Source: Lachnospiraceae bacterium
GTDB taxonomy: Bacteria; Bacillota; Clostridia; Lachnospirales; Lachnospiraceae
Assembly: GCA_017527205.1 (NCBI GenBank)
Contig: JAFXQK010000069.1
Span: 1 to 64,000 of the forward strand
Reading direction: 5' to 3'
Length of the DNA stretch: 64,000 bases
Shown here in pieces: positions 32,245-41,196 of this stretch. The translations under genes were made by a program, and so were the position numbers. The notes under the pieces are model-generated. The model saw only the letters and a list, made by a program, of their open reading frames with translations. It was not told the DNA's origin and ran no database searches. Within the stretch, counting starts at the first letter, position 1; the number at the start of each line of letters is the position of its first letter.

Positions 32245-34596
32245 TTACTTTGCCTCTTGCCCCCATGGTTTGCGCCACGTGGTGGTTACTTTGAAGAGGT
32301 CGCCGTCGACGTCAATCTCAAACTTGCCGCCTTGGATTTCCGTGAAGCTCCGCGCGATGGCGAGGCCAAGGCCGCTTCCCTCAATGCTTCCGCGGGATGC
32401 GTCGCCGCGGACAAATCGCTCCGTCAGCTCCTCCGCAGGAACGTAAAGCTCCGCCTCCGTAATGTTCTTGACGGTCACGACAACGGTGTCCTTTTCCTCC
32501 ACCATGCTGAGGTAAACGCGCGTCCCTGACATGGCGTATTTGACGATATTGTTAAACAAATTCTCATAGATGCGATAGGTCTTCTCGCTGTCGAGCTTTA
32601 AGAGAATCTTCCCCTCGGGCATAGACAGGCGCGTTGTCAGCTTCTTTTCCTCAAACTGCCCCTCCAGCTCATAGAAGCACTGCTTGATCAAGTTGGCAAG
32701 ATCGCAGGTTTGCAGGTTGAGCTGCACGTTGCCAGAGTTCGCCTTGCTGACCTCAAACAGATCCTCAATCAGGCGCTTTAGCCTAAGCGACTTCTTGTCG
32801 AGCGTGTCCACGTAGCTCTGAATTTGCTCCTCCGTCAGATTCTTTTCCTTCAATAGGTTGACATAGGTGATGATTGCGGTCAGCGGTGTCTTTAGGTCAT
32901 GTGAGACATTCGTAATGAGCTCTGTCTTCATCTTGTGGCTCCGCACTTCCTCCTGCACGGCCTTGTCAAAGCCGTTTCGAATCTGTACCAGATCCTCCTT
33001 CACGGGTTCAAACAGGCCCAGACTCTTCTGTGGCTCATATTTCAGGTTCCCCTCGGACATCTGCAGGGTCATGCGCTTGAGCTCCTGATAATCCTTTTGA
33101 GCATTGACGATATAGCGCATCACCAGAAAATACAGGAAGATGGAATAAATGATCACGCCCGCAATGCCAAGGAACCAACAGCAACAAAATGCCGCCATGA
33201 TCAGCAAATTCAAAACCACAATGCGCAAAACCTTCCAGCGAAGATCCATGCCAAGGTTCAGGCTCTTATACTCGTTAAAAAGCTTTCGGACATGCTCCCT
33301 GATCCAGCAAAAGACAATCACGACAAGACATCTTTTTTCAAAGTATTTACGGAATCCCAGCACGCGGATTTCGCCGATGCATCCGCCCACGTACCACGTC
33401 ACGAAGAACAGGAAAAAGACAAACAATCCGGCGGAAACATAGTCATGCGAAAGTTGCAAAAAAAGGCTGGTCATCCAGGAATGTAGCGTATATTCTGCGC
33501 TATAGATGAGCATGACCAGCGCCGCTACCAGTTCAAACGGCGCCCTTGCGAGAACGCGCTTTGCCCGCCGTTCCTCATGTCTCGAATTGAGGTAAAACAC
33601 ACCGCAGCATGCCGCAAGACCAATCAGCACGAAGCAAACCGTCACGACGGAAAAGCTGCCAAACTCACGGAAATAATGGGTAAAATTTTCATCCCACTCC
33701 CTAGGCTCGTTAATCGTCTGATATTTATTCCAGGTAATCCCGATCACAATTTTGCAGCCTGCGGGATTTTTGATCTTGCATGCCTTTTCAATGCCGTCCC
33801 GAAGGAACGAAGGCATGCCCTCCGTCACATGCGTAAATCCCCCAAGAACCTTTTCCGTCCTCTCATGCAAGATACTATTGACGTTTCTCCGAAGCATCTC
33901 CGAATCTGCAGCGGCAAAGCTCTGATCAGACAAGGTGGGCACGCCGTATTCGTCATAATCGATCCGATAGAGGAACGCATAACCACTGGTCGAAAGCCGG
34001 CTCAGTTCATTCAGATCCGTAATATCCGTATTGGTCAGCGGCTCCCGTGGGTTATCATTGTCAAAAACCCAATAATCATAGTTGCTGTTGAACCGTGCGA
34101 AGCCGTCCCGCTCCATGCTGCTTAAGTAATTCTCCACGCATTCCCGCTCGTCCGATACGATGGCTTCATACTGTGCCTGATACTCCGCACACTCTTCCTC
34201 AGAAAGCTCCTCCGGGAACTCCAGCGCAGGGCGTTCGCCGTACAAAAGATCCTGATAGCGCAGGTGGGGCTCCTTCCCTTCCTTCGCCATTTTCTTGTCG
34301 CTCAGCTCCTTAAAGAGTACAAAATGATAGCCCTGAAGCTGGCGGATGACGTCCTCCGTCGGGGCAAAGCGACTATCCTCGGCATAATTAGCCTCCGTCA
34401 CACTGACAACCTGTTCGCCCTGGAACTCTTCGACGTCCTCATCAAGAATGATTTGCGTCACCTCGTACTCAAGGTTTTTTTTCTCATGCCATAAATATTC
34501 GCAAAATCCAAAATAGGCCCCCCCAGCGATCACCGTAAAAATCAGCGACGTAAAGACGCCTACCAATGCAGTTTTCCAATTCCAGAAACGTTTCAT
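32245..34596 (-). CDS. Membrane sensor histidine kinase (HisKA/HATPase_c)
   Basis: 783 residues. A first transmembrane helix at about 12-34 is followed by an extracytoplasmic region (about 40-310). Several more helices occupy about 320-520 (LVAALVMLIYSAEY, GLFVFFLFFVTWYVG, LLIMAAFCCCWFLGIAGV). A HAMP-like linker leads to the H box NVSHDLKTPLTAIITYVNLL (about 575-595, phosphorylated His). The N box is ENLFNNIVKYAM and the ATP lid has SGLGLAIARSF. It lies two bases after the response regulator stop codon, so the pair is one unit. The signal is unknown; the large outer domain suggests an envelope or ligand cue. Confidence 0.95.
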   Translation of the reverse strand: MKRFWNWKTALVGVFTSLIFTVIAGGAYFGFCEYLWHEKKNLEYEVTQIILDEDVEEFQGEQVVSVTEANYAEDSRFAPTEDVIRQLQGYHFVLFKELSDKKMAKEGKEPHLRYQDLLYGERPALEFPEELSEEECAEYQAQYEAIVSDERECVENYLSSMERDGFARFNSNYDYWVFDNDNPREPLTNTDITDLNELSRLSTSGYAFLYRIDYDEYGVPTLSDQSFAAADSEMLRRNVNSILHERTEKVLGGFTHVTEGMPSFLRDGIEKACKIKNPAGCKIVIGITWNKYQTINEPREWDENFTHYFREFGSFSVVTVCFVLIGLAACCGVFYLNSRHEERRAKRVLARAPFELVAALVMLIYSAEYTLHSWMTSLFLQLSHDYVSAGLFVFFLFFVTWYVGGCIGEIRVLGFRKYFEKRCLVVIVFCWIREHVRKLFNEYKSLNLGMDLRWKVLRIVVLNLLIMAAFCCCWFLGIAGVIIYSIFLYFLVMRYIVNAQKDYQELKRMTLQMSEGNLKYEPQKSLGLFEPVKEDLVQIRNGFDKAVQEEVRSHKMKTELITNVSHDLKTPLTAIITYVNLLKEKNLTEEQIQSYVDTLDKKSLRLKRLIEDLFEVSKANSGNVQLNLQTCDLANLIKQCFYELEGQFEEKKLTTRLSMPEGKILLKLDSEKTYRIYENLFNNIVKYAMSGTRVYLSMVEEKDTVVVTVKNITEAELYVPAEELTERFVRGDASRGSIEGSGLGLAIARSFTEIQGGKFEIDVDGDLFKVTTTWRKPWGQEAK

Positions 34597-34598
34597 GT

Positions 34599-35315
34599 CT
34601 ATTGCTTCTCCATCTTATAGCCAACGCCCCAAACCACCTTGAGATAGCGGGGATTTTTCGGATCCACTTCGATTTTTTCCCGAATGTTACGCACGTGCAC
34701 CATGATGGTGTCCGTATTGACTGCCTTTTCATTCCATACGCGCTCATATATTTCATCCGCGGAAAATACCCTGCCAGGATTCTTCAGGAGAAGCTGAACG
34801 ATGCGAAATTCCATGGGGGTCAGCTTAACCGGCTCGCCGTCCACGGACAGCTGCACCGTCTCCTCATTGAGCTCAAGGCCGCCCAAGCGAAAGACCTTCT
34901 CGTCCTCCTTGACCTCTTCCCCTCCGGTTGCATGCAGATACTTTTCATAGCGGCGAAGATGCGAATTGATTCTCGCTAGGAGCTCCAGGGGTGTAAAGGG
35001 CTTTGTCACGTAGTCGTCCGCACCCATGTTCAGCCCAACGACCTTGTCAACCTCCTCGGACTTTGCGGAGAGCATCAGTACGGGAAATTCATAGCCCTGC
35101 GAGCGAAGCTTCATCAGCATGGTCACGCCGTCCATGACAGGCATCATAATGTCCAGCACGGCGAGATGAATCTCGTTATTTTCTACCATTTTCAGCCCCT
35201 CAAGTCCATTCGCCGCCTTATAGACCTCGTAGCCCTGATTGCGCAGATAAATCTCAATACCATCGCGAATTTCCTTATCATCCTCCACGATCAGAATGCC
35301 ATATTTTTTATCCAT
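34599..35315 (-). CDS. OmpR/PhoB-family response regulator
   Basis: 238 residues; ATG preceded by GGGGGAG. The receiver has the acidic pair in VEDDKE, phospho-acceptor D in LAVLDIMMPVMDG, T/S in VLMLSAKSEE and K in YVTKPFTPLELLARI. The winged-helix output domain (about 140-235) includes LTPMEFRIVQLLLKNPGRVF and NTDTIMVHVRNIREKIE. A TATAAT at 35433-35438 on the minus strand may be its -10. It is co-transcribed with the sensor kinase immediately downstream. Its targets are not visible. Confidence 0.95.
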   Translation of the reverse strand: MDKKYGILIVEDDKEIRDGIEIYLRNQGYEVYKAANGLEGLKMVENNEIHLAVLDIMMPVMDGVTMLMKLRSQGYEFPVLMLSAKSEEVDKVVGLNMGADDYVTKPFTPLELLARINSHLRRYEKYLHATGGEEVKEDEKVFRLGGLELNEETVQLSVDGEPVKLTPMEFRIVQLLLKNPGRVFSADEIYERVWNEKAVNTDTIMVHVRNIREKIEVDPKNPRYLKVVWGVGYKMEKQ

Positions 35316-35596
35316 GCCCGCTCCCCCATTCTTTTCTATCTCGGCCTGTTCTTTTTATCACTCTTTTATCTGCCGTTCCTTTGATCTTCATCCCTTCGTC
35401 CTGATTGTTTCATGACGTACCAATCTATTCTCATTATATACCGGAATCCTAATAATCCCTATAGAAAAAAGCAAAGATTTTCTAAAGATTCCTGGCCGTT
35501 CCACCACCAAAGTATATCAAAAACAGGGAATCTGGTCAATTTTCGTCTTACTTTTGGCAGCCTGTTCCGTCTTTCTTCCAAGCGACCTTGGCGCAC

Positions 35597-35625
35597 AAAA
35601 AAGCCCCGGAGCTATTCCGAGGCCT
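35597..35625 (-). terminator. Terminator of the lipoprotein gene
   Basis: AGGCCTCGGA and TCCGGGGCT pair with two wobble positions and are followed by TTTTTT on the minus strand. The remainder of the 387-base gap 35316-35702 shows only the upstream region of the regulator gene. Confidence 0.75.
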
Positions 35626-35702
35626 TATCTATGCATTTCATTAAATTCGATCAACAACGTCTGACCAAAAGTCACTCACTTTGCGAGGCGACCGTCCCGA
35701 CC

Positions 35703-36626
35703 TTATTGTCCACCGGCCATCATGCCAATCATGCCAAAGGCAAGGGTCATGGTAAAGGTTTCGGAATCAACTTCCTCTGCAGATGCAAAGGATGCAGGCA
35801 GGCTGAAATCATCCGCGGGAAGAATGTCAACCATAACCTCCTGGCCATCTGCCTTTGCCATCATCTTCTCCCATTCCTTGGTCTTCTGATTCATGTAAAC
35901 TAAAGCCTCGTCAGAATCAACAGGCTTCAAAACGTCATAAGCCACGCCGTCAATCGTCTCTTCTCTGACAAATGCCAGCTTCACGTCATCATTATTCTCG
36001 GGTCCAATATTTACCAGCTCGCGGCCAGGATTTAACTCCTCAGCCACTGCGGAATCCATGCCAGTCGTCTTCTGCATAACGGGATCAGAGCCTGCAACCT
36101 TAAGCTCCATGTATGCAGAGTTGTCCTTCATGAAATATGCCGTAAGAGAATTTGTGTCTCCCTGTCCGGGCATGGCAATCTGCAGGAAGGAATTGCCATC
36201 CTTGGCACCAAACTTCATGTCAAAGTTGATTTTCACACCATCCTCTTCGCCCTCTAAATGCATGGAAAACAACTTGTTGTCCATGGAGAAATTCTTGAAG
36301 TACTCCTCGTACTGCGCAATACATGCATCATCACTGCTGCCCGTCTGGCTCTGAGCTTCAGAAGAGGTCTCAGTACTGGTTGCCTCACTGCTGGATGCCT
36401 CGCTAGAGGTTGCCTCACTTGAGGTTGCCTCACTGCTGGTCGCTTCGCTGCCAGATGCCTCGCCAGTGGCTACCTCGCTGCTAGTTGCTTCGCTGCTCTT
36501 GTCTTCGGAAACGCTCTCCTGCTTTGTGCTCTCGGAAGCATCCGTTGCCTTGTCGCTGCAGCCTGCAAGCATAACGCCCATCATCAGAAGGGCAAGTCCC
36601 TTAGTTACAAATTTCATTTTCTTCAT
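35703..36626 (-). CDS. Secreted lipoprotein of unknown function with Ser/Glu/Ala/Thr repeat linker
   Basis: 307 residues from MKKMKF; the frame extends 14 codons further, but ribosome-binding purines lie just before this ATG. The lipobox MGVMLAGC places the acylated cysteine at about residue 22. A linker of about 75 residues is built of five-residue units such as SEATS (15-base repeats at about 36360-36480), probably spanning the cell wall. The C-terminal domain (about 100-307) is acidic with predicted beta strands, resembling Gram-positive lipoproteins that bind or shuttle lipids such as LolA/LppX-like folds, but no motif proves it. It is monocistronic with a terminator at 35597. Confidence 0.85.
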   Translation of the reverse strand: MKKMKFVTKGLALLMMGVMLAGCSDKATDASESTKQESVSEDKSSEATSSEVATGEASGSEATSSEATSSEATSSEASSSEATSTETSSEAQSQTGSSDDACIAQYEEYFKNFSMDNKLFSMHLEGEEDGVKINFDMKFGAKDGNSFLQIAMPGQGDTNSLTAYFMKDNSAYMELKVAGSDPVMQKTTGMDSAVAEELNPGRELVNIGPENNDDVKLAFVREETIDGVAYDVLKPVDSDEALVYMNQKTKEWEKMMAKADGQEVMVDILPADDFSLPASFASAEEVDSETFTMTLAFGMIGMMAGGQ

Positions 36627-36942
36627 TCCTCTTTTTCCTCCCTTGCGTCTTACAACGCTGAAACACATGCGATACCATGCTTATGTCATCTGTCTGCACG
36701 GAAAATTCGCCTATTTGTAATTACTCAGAGTCGCCCTATCATTTTGGGGCTTGATGAATGGGGCTCTGCATAACCACAGATATTTTAACATAAGACGGCA
36801 TCCTGTAACAGTGACTATTTAGATGGAAATTCCACAAGAATCCCTTATTTTCTTATGAAATATCCCCTATATTTTATACTTTATCGCAATTCTTGCACAA
36901 GAAAAAGGGGGAAAAGCCGCATGTTACGTGAGGGAAAAGTGC

Positions 36943-36987
36943 ATAAAAATAACCTTGTGCAGGAAAATGATTCTTACACAAGGTTAT
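36943..36987 (-). terminator. Terminator of the NlpC/P60 hydrolase gene
   Basis: Perfect 11-base arms ATAACCTTGTG and CACAAGGTTAT with a 17-base loop, followed on the minus strand by TTTTTATG. It is about 65 bases after the stop codon. The rest of the gap 36627-36942 shows no clear element. Confidence 0.88.
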
Positions 36988-37051
36988 GTTCGCGTTCTTT
37001 CATTCAGTTAGTTTTCAAGTGGAATTTAGTTTCATTTATCCTTTGACCATA

Positions 37052-38476
37052 TTAATCGATAATGTTCTTCACGCCCATGATAGTGCTGTACTGCGCCTTC
37101 TGCGTGCAGATACCCTTTTTACTGTTGGCCGCATGGACAATCATGCCATCACCTATGTAGATCGCCACGTGCGTACAGCTCTTGCCGCCATTCGAGCTAT
37201 AGCAGATGATGTCGCCCTTTTGAATTTCGCTGTAATCAATGCTGCGTCCTGCGGAGGATAGCTGGCTGGAAGGCGTTCTTCCAAGGGAATATCCGTATTC
37301 CGCATAAATCAGCTTGGTAAATCCGGAGCAGTCCGTGCCATTGGTCAGGCTGTTACCGCCGTTGACATATTTATTGCCAACGAACTGTAATGCATATTCT
37401 ACCAAGGAATCGCGAAGCTCCTCATTCGTTGCGTATTCTCCGGCAGGCGTAATTCCCTGCGCCTCCTGTCCGGCCGAAGCTTGTCCGGCGTCTCCTGCAT
37501 TACCTGCTTGTCCTGCCGCTTCACCTGTCTGTCCAGCTGCAGTGGTTGCTTCTGCTGCCGTCTTTGCCTTTGCAGCCTTAGCTTCCTCTTGGCGCTTACG
37601 CTCTTCCAATGCCTTTTGGCGAGCGATCTCAGCCTTTTCCTCTTCGATGGAGATCGCGTAGGTAAACTCCTCCGTCACTTCGACGTACTCCGCGGATACA
37701 TAACCCGTCTGCCCCTCGGAATACTCTACCTTGATCCAGTCACCAAGATTTTCTACGATCTTTGCCCTCTCGCCCTGATCGAGATATCCGATACGCTTGG
37801 ATTCCGCTGAGGTTTCCTTCCGCACGTTCAGCCTGCTTGCCGTGATCACGGCATAGCGCGTCACATAGTCCTCAATGACCTCCGCAGCATCCTTGCCATA
37901 GATAAAATACTCCGCCTTAATATAGCCTTCCACGTTTCCGCTCGTCACGTGCAGCCAATCATTTTCCTCGCCTGCCGTCTCGATAATATGCGCTACGGCA
38001 CCGTTATAAATCTTTCCCAAAATCTGACCGTCCGTACTAGGCAGACTCCGCACGTTGACATACTTGTCCACGCGTGCAATCGCGAGATCCGCATACTCGC
38101 TTTCCTGCTCCTCAAGCTCCTGTAGCTCACGTGCCCCCGCTGATGCGCCATCGCCGGCGAAAAGCCCTGACTGTCCCTGGAATGCATGTGCCTCCCTCGA
38201 AACAGACAAAAGCTCTTCCTGCGTATATTTTACGCCCTTTAAGTCTCCGAGAGCAGGGTCAAGATTCAGTCCAACATATCCAGGCACGCTGCCTGCCGCC
38301 TTAGCATCTGCGGACGCAAAAAACAGCACGCTGCCAAGCACCATGCCGCCTAAAACCTTATGAAGTATAGCCTTATTCGCCAAAGCTTTATTTGACAAAA
38401 CTCTGTTCGCCATAACTTTATTTGTCAAAACTCTATTCATCATAATTCTATTTTTCAAATAAGAAGGATTCTTCAT
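37052..38476 (-). CDS. Secreted cell-wall hydrolase: two SH3 domains plus NlpC/P60 peptidase
   Basis: 474 residues. The N-terminus is an unusually long, five-residue-periodic charged region (about 7-41) before the hydrophobic core VLGGMVLGSVLFFASADAKA. Two bacterial SH3 domains follow (about 115-185 and 190-260, each with LNVRKE or VNVRSL). A Lys/Glu/Ala-rich helix and a Gly/Ala/Gln linker lead to the NlpC/P60 domain (about 355-474). Its catalytic cysteine is in GTDCSGFTKLIY, the histidine in CTHVAIYIGDG and the third polar residue in VHAANSKKG. It should cleave peptidoglycan stem peptides, probably the gamma-D-Glu to diamino acid bond, during growth or separation. It is monocistronic with a near-consensus promoter. 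Confidence 0.95.
   Translation of the reverse strand: MKNPSYLKNRIMMNRVLTNKVMANRVLSNKALANKAILHKVLGGMVLGSVLFFASADAKAAGSVPGYVGLNLDPALGDLKGVKYTQEELLSVSREAHAFQGQSGLFAGDGASAGARELQELEEQESEYADLAIARVDKYVNVRSLPSTDGQILGKIYNGAVAHIIETAGEENDWLHVTSGNVEGYIKAEYFIYGKDAAEVIEDYVTRYAVITASRLNVRKETSAESKRIGYLDQGERAKIVENLGDWIKVEYSEGQTGYVSAEYVEVTEEFTYAISIEEEKAEIARQKALEERKRQEEAKAAKAKTAAEATTAAGQTGEAAGQAGNAGDAGQASAGQEAQGITPAGEYATNEELRDSLVEYALQFVGNKYVNGGNSLTNGTDCSGFTKLIYAEYGYSLGRTPSSQLSSAGRSIDYSEIQKGDIICYSSNGGKSCTHVAIYIGDGMIVHAANSKKGICTQKAQYSTIMGVKNIID
38354..38458 (-). repeat. Seven 15-base tandem repeats at the start of the hydrolase gene
   Basis: Units such as TTGACAAATAAAGTT, ATGGCGAACAGAGTT and TTGTCAAATAAAGCT encode the pentapeptide pattern NKVLx. 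Many units begin with ATG or TTG, giving several possible start codons in one frame. Confidence 0.85.
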
Positions 38477-38551
38477 GTTCTATTCTTCCGATCCAAATTA
38501 TTGCAATTGTTAAATAAATTTGTAATATTTTTGTAACAAACTACATTTCTT

Positions 38552-38580
38552 ATTTTAGAGGGAAGTATAGATTATGTCAA
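38552..38580 (-). promoter_or_regulatory. Near-consensus promoter of the NlpC/P60 gene
   Basis: TTGACA (38575-38580), 17 bases, TAAAAT (38552-38557), about 75 bases before the start codon. Confidence 0.75.
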
Positions 38581-38663
38581 CGAAAACTTCTTGTATTTAC
38601 CAAGCCAGTCAAAACTTTTTTCACGCCGTCCCCGCAAGCCTCAGCCCGACATATTTCTGATCT

Positions 38664-38735
38664 GCTTGATTGGCAGTGGCTGATTTCTTATGTGATTCTG
38701 TAATTCGCTTGATCGGCAGTGGCTGATTTCTTATG
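38664..38735 (-). repeat. Two-copy 43-base repeat covering the stop codon of the membrane protein gene
   Basis: The 29 bases at 38664-38692 and 38707-38735 differ at one position. The second includes the TAA stop (38731-38733) of the gene at 38731-39579. Confidence 0.85.
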
Positions 38736-39579
38736 CAATCTGCCTCACTGCGATATGGATTTCGCGAAGCATGACATTGGGGAAATTGTGTGCCATCCTT
38801 TCGCGCACGATTTCCTTGGCCCGTTCCTTAAATGCCGAGATCTGCAAATCACGCCCGACACAGTTTATTTTGAGGCTCTCGTTGATTTCGTCACGAGTCT
38901 TTTTCAAGAGCCTGAAGTTGGGGTATGCATCTTCATAGCGAAGCTCGATAAACACCCGATAGACAGCTCGCCCATCCATGGAATGAATGAAGCTCGGCAT
39001 CCGGAAAAACTGATCCGTCACGATCCGATCCAAGCGATCCCATTCCTCCTCCGCAAGGTCAAAATCCAGTTCAGGAAGGCCTTCAAAAAATTCGATCGGA
39101 AATTCTATTGTTACCTCACTGGCCTTTTTCTTCTTAGGCTTGAAGAGGTTGTGATCCTCATAGGTAAAGAGTACTTGCTCCATGGTCAGCTTCCCCGAGG
39201 AAACAAGCGCCCTGGCTTCTTTTTTGAGGAACATCCTCATGATCAGGGAGTAGAGAAGCCAAAGGGCCATGATGACTAAAACCACCAGCACGATTCCAAA
39301 GGAGCGGGATGCCGCCTCATGCTTACGGAAAAGCTTTTCGACAAGCCCTATGCGAAAAAGCGTGAACATGATCGCGCCGCCTGCCACAAGCAGAAACAGC
39401 ATGCCGTCATTTGACAGCACAAAGCGATACTTAAGCTTCCTTCTTAGGCGGCGCCTCGCCTCGTCATAAAGGAGCTCCTGTTCCTTTTTTTCTCTTTTTT
39501 CCTGTAATTCCCGAAGCTCCTCCTCTTCCATGCGGCGCTCCTCGGGAGATTTTTCCCTGCGATCCTCGTATGGCTCCAT
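38731..39579 (-). CDS. Membrane protein of unknown function, paralogue of the protein at 45754
   Basis: 282 residues. The first 60 are highly charged (E/K/R) and probably coiled coil. Two transmembrane helices lie at about 62-84 (MLFLLVAGGAIMFTLFRIGL) and 93-116 (FGIVLVVLVIMALWLLYSLI). The C-terminal cytoplasmic part (about 150-282) contains EEWDRLDRIVTDQFFRM and YRVFIELRYED. The same layout and the signature W-[DE]-x4-[IL]-x-T-D-x-F-[FY]-R-M occur in the protein at 45754-46554, so they form a family of which I do not recognise a named member. It lies 17 bases downstream of the anti-sigma-like gene and may belong to its operon. Confidence 0.8.
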   Translation of the reverse strand: MEPYEDRREKSPEERRMEEEELRELQEKREKKEQELLYDEARRRLRRKLKYRFVLSNDGMLFLLVAGGAIMFTLFRIGLVEKLFRKHEAASRSFGIVLVVLVIMALWLLYSLIMRMFLKKEARALVSSGKLTMEQVLFTYEDHNLFKPKKKKASEVTIEFPIEFFEGLPELDFDLAEEEWDRLDRIVTDQFFRMPSFIHSMDGRAVYRVFIELRYEDAYPNFRLLKKTRDEINESLKINCVGRDLQISAFKERAKEIVRERMAHNFPNVMLREIHIAVRQIA

Positions 39580-39596
39580 ATCCTTCTCCTAAGCCG

Positions 39597-40550
39597 TTAA
39601 AACGCATTCATCCATTCCAGCATGACCTCATCAGCCTGCTTCTTATCCTGTTCCTTGTAGCGCAAATGCAGAAGGTAAAGTACATTGTTTTCCTGCCAAA
39701 AGACCTGCTGTCCAAGCCATTCACCCGCAAAGCCTTCCGCATTCATGACATAGAATTCCCGACCATTTTCTATCTGCATATGACTTGTAAATTCTACGCC
39801 ATTCCACGCAATCCCAGAAATCCCCGTGTTCTCATCGGCATATTCCGTATTCAGTATTGCCGTAGAAGTATAGTTCAAGGTGCTTTCCGTCTGATATTCA
39901 GCATACAGTCTGAGCGAAACCAGCTTTACTTTTTGCATCTCTTCCGCTTCTATGTCAACGGCGTAAGCTGCCTCGTCCATTGAAATTCCAGATTCATCTG
40001 CGATTCTCTTAACCTCCAACGAATATACCGGATTCCCCAGCGCCTCTACATATATTTGCTTAGGCGAACCAGAAAGATGAGGAAGGTTCATTTTGTTATA
40101 TCCAATGAATGTCAGTGCCTCCTCTTCCGTGGCAAACTCCCGCCTCTGCCAACCCGCATAGGTACTGCTAAGCCCATCCTGCTGGTGAAACCTCTCTTCC
40201 ATCTCCTCCGTCAGCTTTACGACATCGCCATGGATTTCCTTCATGGGAATTCGAATATCTTCTGAAACGGAAAATTTGTATGTGGAATTGGTCTGATCCG
40301 TGGGCTTATCCTTTCCCGTCTCCAACATGCCTCCAGAGTTTAAAACGGCATAGGTCGTCAGGCTGCCGATCAAAAGCAAGGCACAGGCTGTCAACGGCAA
40401 AGCCCATTTTCTCCAACTGCCCCTTGATTTTACAGTCGTATCGTTTCGCAGCTTCTCCACCTCAGACAGCATTTCTTCCTTTGCGCTTCCAACGGCATCC
40501 ATCAGGGATTCCTTGGTCATTAGCCTTTGATCCTTCTGCTCCTGTTTCAT
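39597..40550 (-). CDS. Putative membrane-bound anti-sigma factor
   Basis: 317 residues. The cytoplasmic N-terminus (about 1-47) is followed by one transmembrane helix (WALPLTACALLLIGSLTTYAVL, about 48-69) and an extracytoplasmic domain of about 245 residues ending in LEWMNAF. The domain resembles the DUF4367/DUF4179-type outer domains found next to ECF sigma factors in Clostridia. It overlaps the sigma factor gene by four bases (ATGA), the classic arrangement for a sigma/anti-sigma pair. It would hold the sigma factor inactive until an envelope signal is sensed; this follows from position and topology, not from a recognised motif. Confidence 0.8.
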   Translation of the reverse strand: MKQEQKDQRLMTKESLMDAVGSAKEEMLSEVEKLRNDTTVKSRGSWRKWALPLTACALLLIGSLTTYAVLNSGGMLETGKDKPTDQTNSTYKFSVSEDIRIPMKEIHGDVVKLTEEMEERFHQQDGLSSTYAGWQRREFATEEEALTFIGYNKMNLPHLSGSPKQIYVEALGNPVYSLEVKRIADESGISMDEAAYAVDIEAEEMQKVKLVSLRLYAEYQTESTLNYTSTAILNTEYADENTGISGIAWNGVEFTSHMQIENGREFYVMNAEGFAGEWLGQQVFWQENNVLYLLHLRYKEQDKKQADEVMLEWMNAF

Positions 40551-41107
40551 AGAGTAAAGCCCTCCTTTTCCAGAAAACCTTTCAGTCTCTTTCGCGTGCG
40601 AAACAGCATGCTCTTCGCTTTAGCCTCTTTCATCCCGCAGTATGCGGCAACCTCTTTGATTGGGTCACAATAGTAATATCTGCCGAGAAATAAATTCCTT
40701 TCCTGCGCAGGTAATTCCTTTAGGAATCGACCAATGGCTTGCTCCAGTAAGGCACCGTCAAGCTCCTGTTCAGGCGTTTTGTTGTCGGAAAGGAGATCGT
40801 CCAATTCCTCCAGTGACAGGGCGTATTCTGAGCCCTTTCGCTTCTGCCTGTTTTTTCTGCGCCAATGGTCAATGGCTGTCTGGCGCATGAGCCTTCCGAG
40901 ATAAGTGGAAAGCTTTTCAGGACGATTGGGCGGCATGGAATTCCAAGCTGCAAGGTATGCATCATTGACACATTCCTTTGCATCTTCCTCATTTCCAAGA
41001 ATCTGCATGGCAATCTTCATAAGATAGGCATGAAACTGTAGCTTTGTTTCTGCGATCGCATTTTCATTCCTACTCCAATACAATTCCACGATTTCCGCGT
41101 CCTTCAC
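40547..41107 (-). CDS. ECF-type RNA polymerase sigma factor
   Basis: 186 residues from a GTG start with GGAGG six bases upstream. Region 2 (about 20-90) contains DAKECVNDAYLAAWNSMPP and the promoter-melting segment YLGRLMRQTAIDHWRRKNR. Region 4 (about 125-182) has LPAQERNLFLGRYYYCDPIKEVA and the helix-turn-helix EAKAKSMLFRTRKRLK. There is no region 1 or 3, as usual for ECF sigmas. It is the first gene of a pair with the anti-sigma-like gene. The upstream sequence TGAACACC...GGGTATAGAG (about 41140-41170) could be an autoregulated promoter, but I cannot prove it. Confidence 0.93.
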   Translation of the reverse strand: MKDAEIVELYWSRNENAIAETKLQFHAYLMKIAMQILGNEEDAKECVNDAYLAAWNSMPPNRPEKLSTYLGRLMRQTAIDHWRRKNRQKRKGSEYALSLEELDDLLSDNKTPEQELDGALLEQAIGRFLKELPAQERNLFLGRYYYCDPIKEVAAYCGMKEAKAKSMLFRTRKRLKGFLEKEGFTL

Positions 41108-41196
41108 GTTCCACCTCCGTTTTTATGCTTCGCATGTCCTCCTTTACTCTATACCCGACAAAAATGGTGTTCAGTTTTATTTGAAATTGATTATTT

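Noticed and set aside
32147..32446. 99-residue plus-strand frame beginning beside the ACTGTC array
   Set aside because: Most of it is antisense to the kinase ATP-binding domain; it has no ribosome binding site.
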